Positions 6,629 through 7,240 of a DNA stretch of 7,240 bases are shown piece after piece. A program made the position numbers and the translations under genes. The first letter of the stretch is position 1, and each line of letters begins with the position of its first letter. Origin of the DNA: JAVBKP01 sp031553975 (lineage in GTDB: Bacteria; Bacillota; Clostridia; Peptostreptococcales; Anaerovoracaceae); NCBI GenBank assembly GCA_031553975.1, contig JAVBKP010000137.1, positions 1 to 7,240 on the forward strand. The letters are read 5' to 3'. Below the pieces are notes generated by a model, which saw only the letters and a program-made list of their open reading frames with translations, searched no databases and had not been told where the DNA came from.

Positions 6629-7240
6629 CAATGACAGCAAATGCAATGAAGGGTTCTAAGGAGTTTTTCATACAAGAAGGCTTAGATGACTATATTAGCA
6701 AACCAATAGAAATCAAGTCATTGATAGACATACTCAAAAGATGGTTGCCAAAGTCAAAGATAGAGCAAGAAACGGTTTTTGAAGACGGCAAATACATATA
6801 TCGTCAGTACAATGGGGGCAATGATAAAGCAACCAAAAAATATATTCAGGCTGACAAACTAGGGTTAGATGTGAGTTTTGCCATACAATTGGCAGGTGAT
6901 GAAAGCCAGTATGTAGGAATACTAAGGGTTTTCCAAAAAGCCATCTCCAAAAAAATTGATATAATCAGGGACTATTTTGACCAAGGGGACATCAACAATT
7001 TTAGGATCGAAGTCCATGCCCTAAAAAGCGCCACAGCCAGTATTGGAGCAAACTCTTTATTTATGCAATCAAAAAAAATAGAGCTTTTGGCCAAGGGTGA
7101 TAAAGTGGCTACCATTGAACCACTACTAAAACCATATTTAGAAGATATACAGAACTTGGTGGTGGGTATAGACCAGTTGGTGGAAGAGATCAAAGAAGAA
7201 CTGGTGCCTGAAGTCACAGAAATAAGAGAAGAAAGGTCAG
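6604..7240 (+). pseudogene. Rest of the hybrid kinase in the -1 frame: receiver C-terminal half and Hpt domain (3' partial)
   Basis: This segment completes the kinase. It has no good start of its own and stays open from 6604 to the window's end. Numbering through a -1 slip after residue 477, the receiver continues with T486 in AMTANAMKG and K508 in YISKP, which supply exactly the residues missing from the upstream frame. After a linker of about 520-555 comes an Hpt domain, about 558-655, starting GLDVSFAIQLAGDES and carrying phosphosite H613 in VHALKSATASIGA. The tail (VEEIKEELVPEV) runs off the edge near residue 687. Hpt domains shuttle phosphate from a hybrid kinase's receiver to a separate regulator, here possibly the protein encoded at 4681-5169. 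The coding sequence shows no decay apart from the one-base frame change, which argues for a recent indel, a sequencing error or programmed frameshifting rather than an old pseudogene. The pseudogene label is provisional. Confidence 0.8.

Noticed and set aside
6612..6668. Possible hairpin downstream of the slippery site (6612-6620 pairing with 6660-6668)
   Set aside because: It is 9 pairs including one G-U, very A/U-rich, closes a 39-base loop and starts only 1 base after the heptamer. That is too weak and too close to claim as a frameshift stimulator.

Overview
The window is one stretch of tightly packed genes, all on the + strand, from what looks like a low-to-moderate G+C Firmicute, most likely a member of the Clostridia. 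The clues are A/T-rich codon use with many ATA (Ile) and AGA (Arg) codons, strong purine Shine-Dalgarno sites before every visible start, a GTG start, and a final histidine kinase of the HisKA-HATPase-REC-REC-Hpt type that is common in clostridial genomes. The taxonomic call is an inference, and no marker gene is present.

Layout: (1) bases 2-1528, the 3' part of a chemoreceptor (MCP) with a cysteine-bearing PAS domain, HAMP-like modules and a canonical signalling hairpin; its 5' end lies outside the window. (2) 1543-2598, cheB, the receptor methylesterase. (3) 2607-4664, cheA, a full P1-P5 chemotaxis kinase. (4) 4681-5169, a single-domain response regulator with a basic, probably coiled-coil N-terminal extension. 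(5) 5180-7240, a soluble hybrid histidine kinase whose reading frame breaks near 6604-6616: the upstream frame stops at 6628 inside the second receiver domain, while the rest of that receiver and an Hpt domain continue in the -1 frame to the window's end. Gaps between genes are 14, 8, 16 and 10 bases. No promoter or terminator was seen between them, so this reads as one operon that continues past both ends.

How the parts may work together: the MCP would control CheA, and CheA would phosphorylate CheB and a CheY-type regulator. CheW, CheR and a classical CheY are not in this window. The second half of the operon adds a phosphorelay set (kinase His39, receiver Asp455, Hpt His613, then possibly Asp95 of the separate regulator). 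This mix suggests a chemosensory pathway that may control something other than, or in addition to, flagellar rotation; that is inference.

The most interesting point is the frame break. The only stretch where the two frames can be joined (6604-6625) contains A AAA AAG at 6604-6610, in exactly the phase needed for -1 ribosomal slippage, the heptamer known from E. coli dnaX. A -1 slip would give a perfect receiver continuation plus Hpt. A simple one-base deletion in a poly-A run (mutation or sequencing error) explains the data equally well and is the more ordinary explanation.
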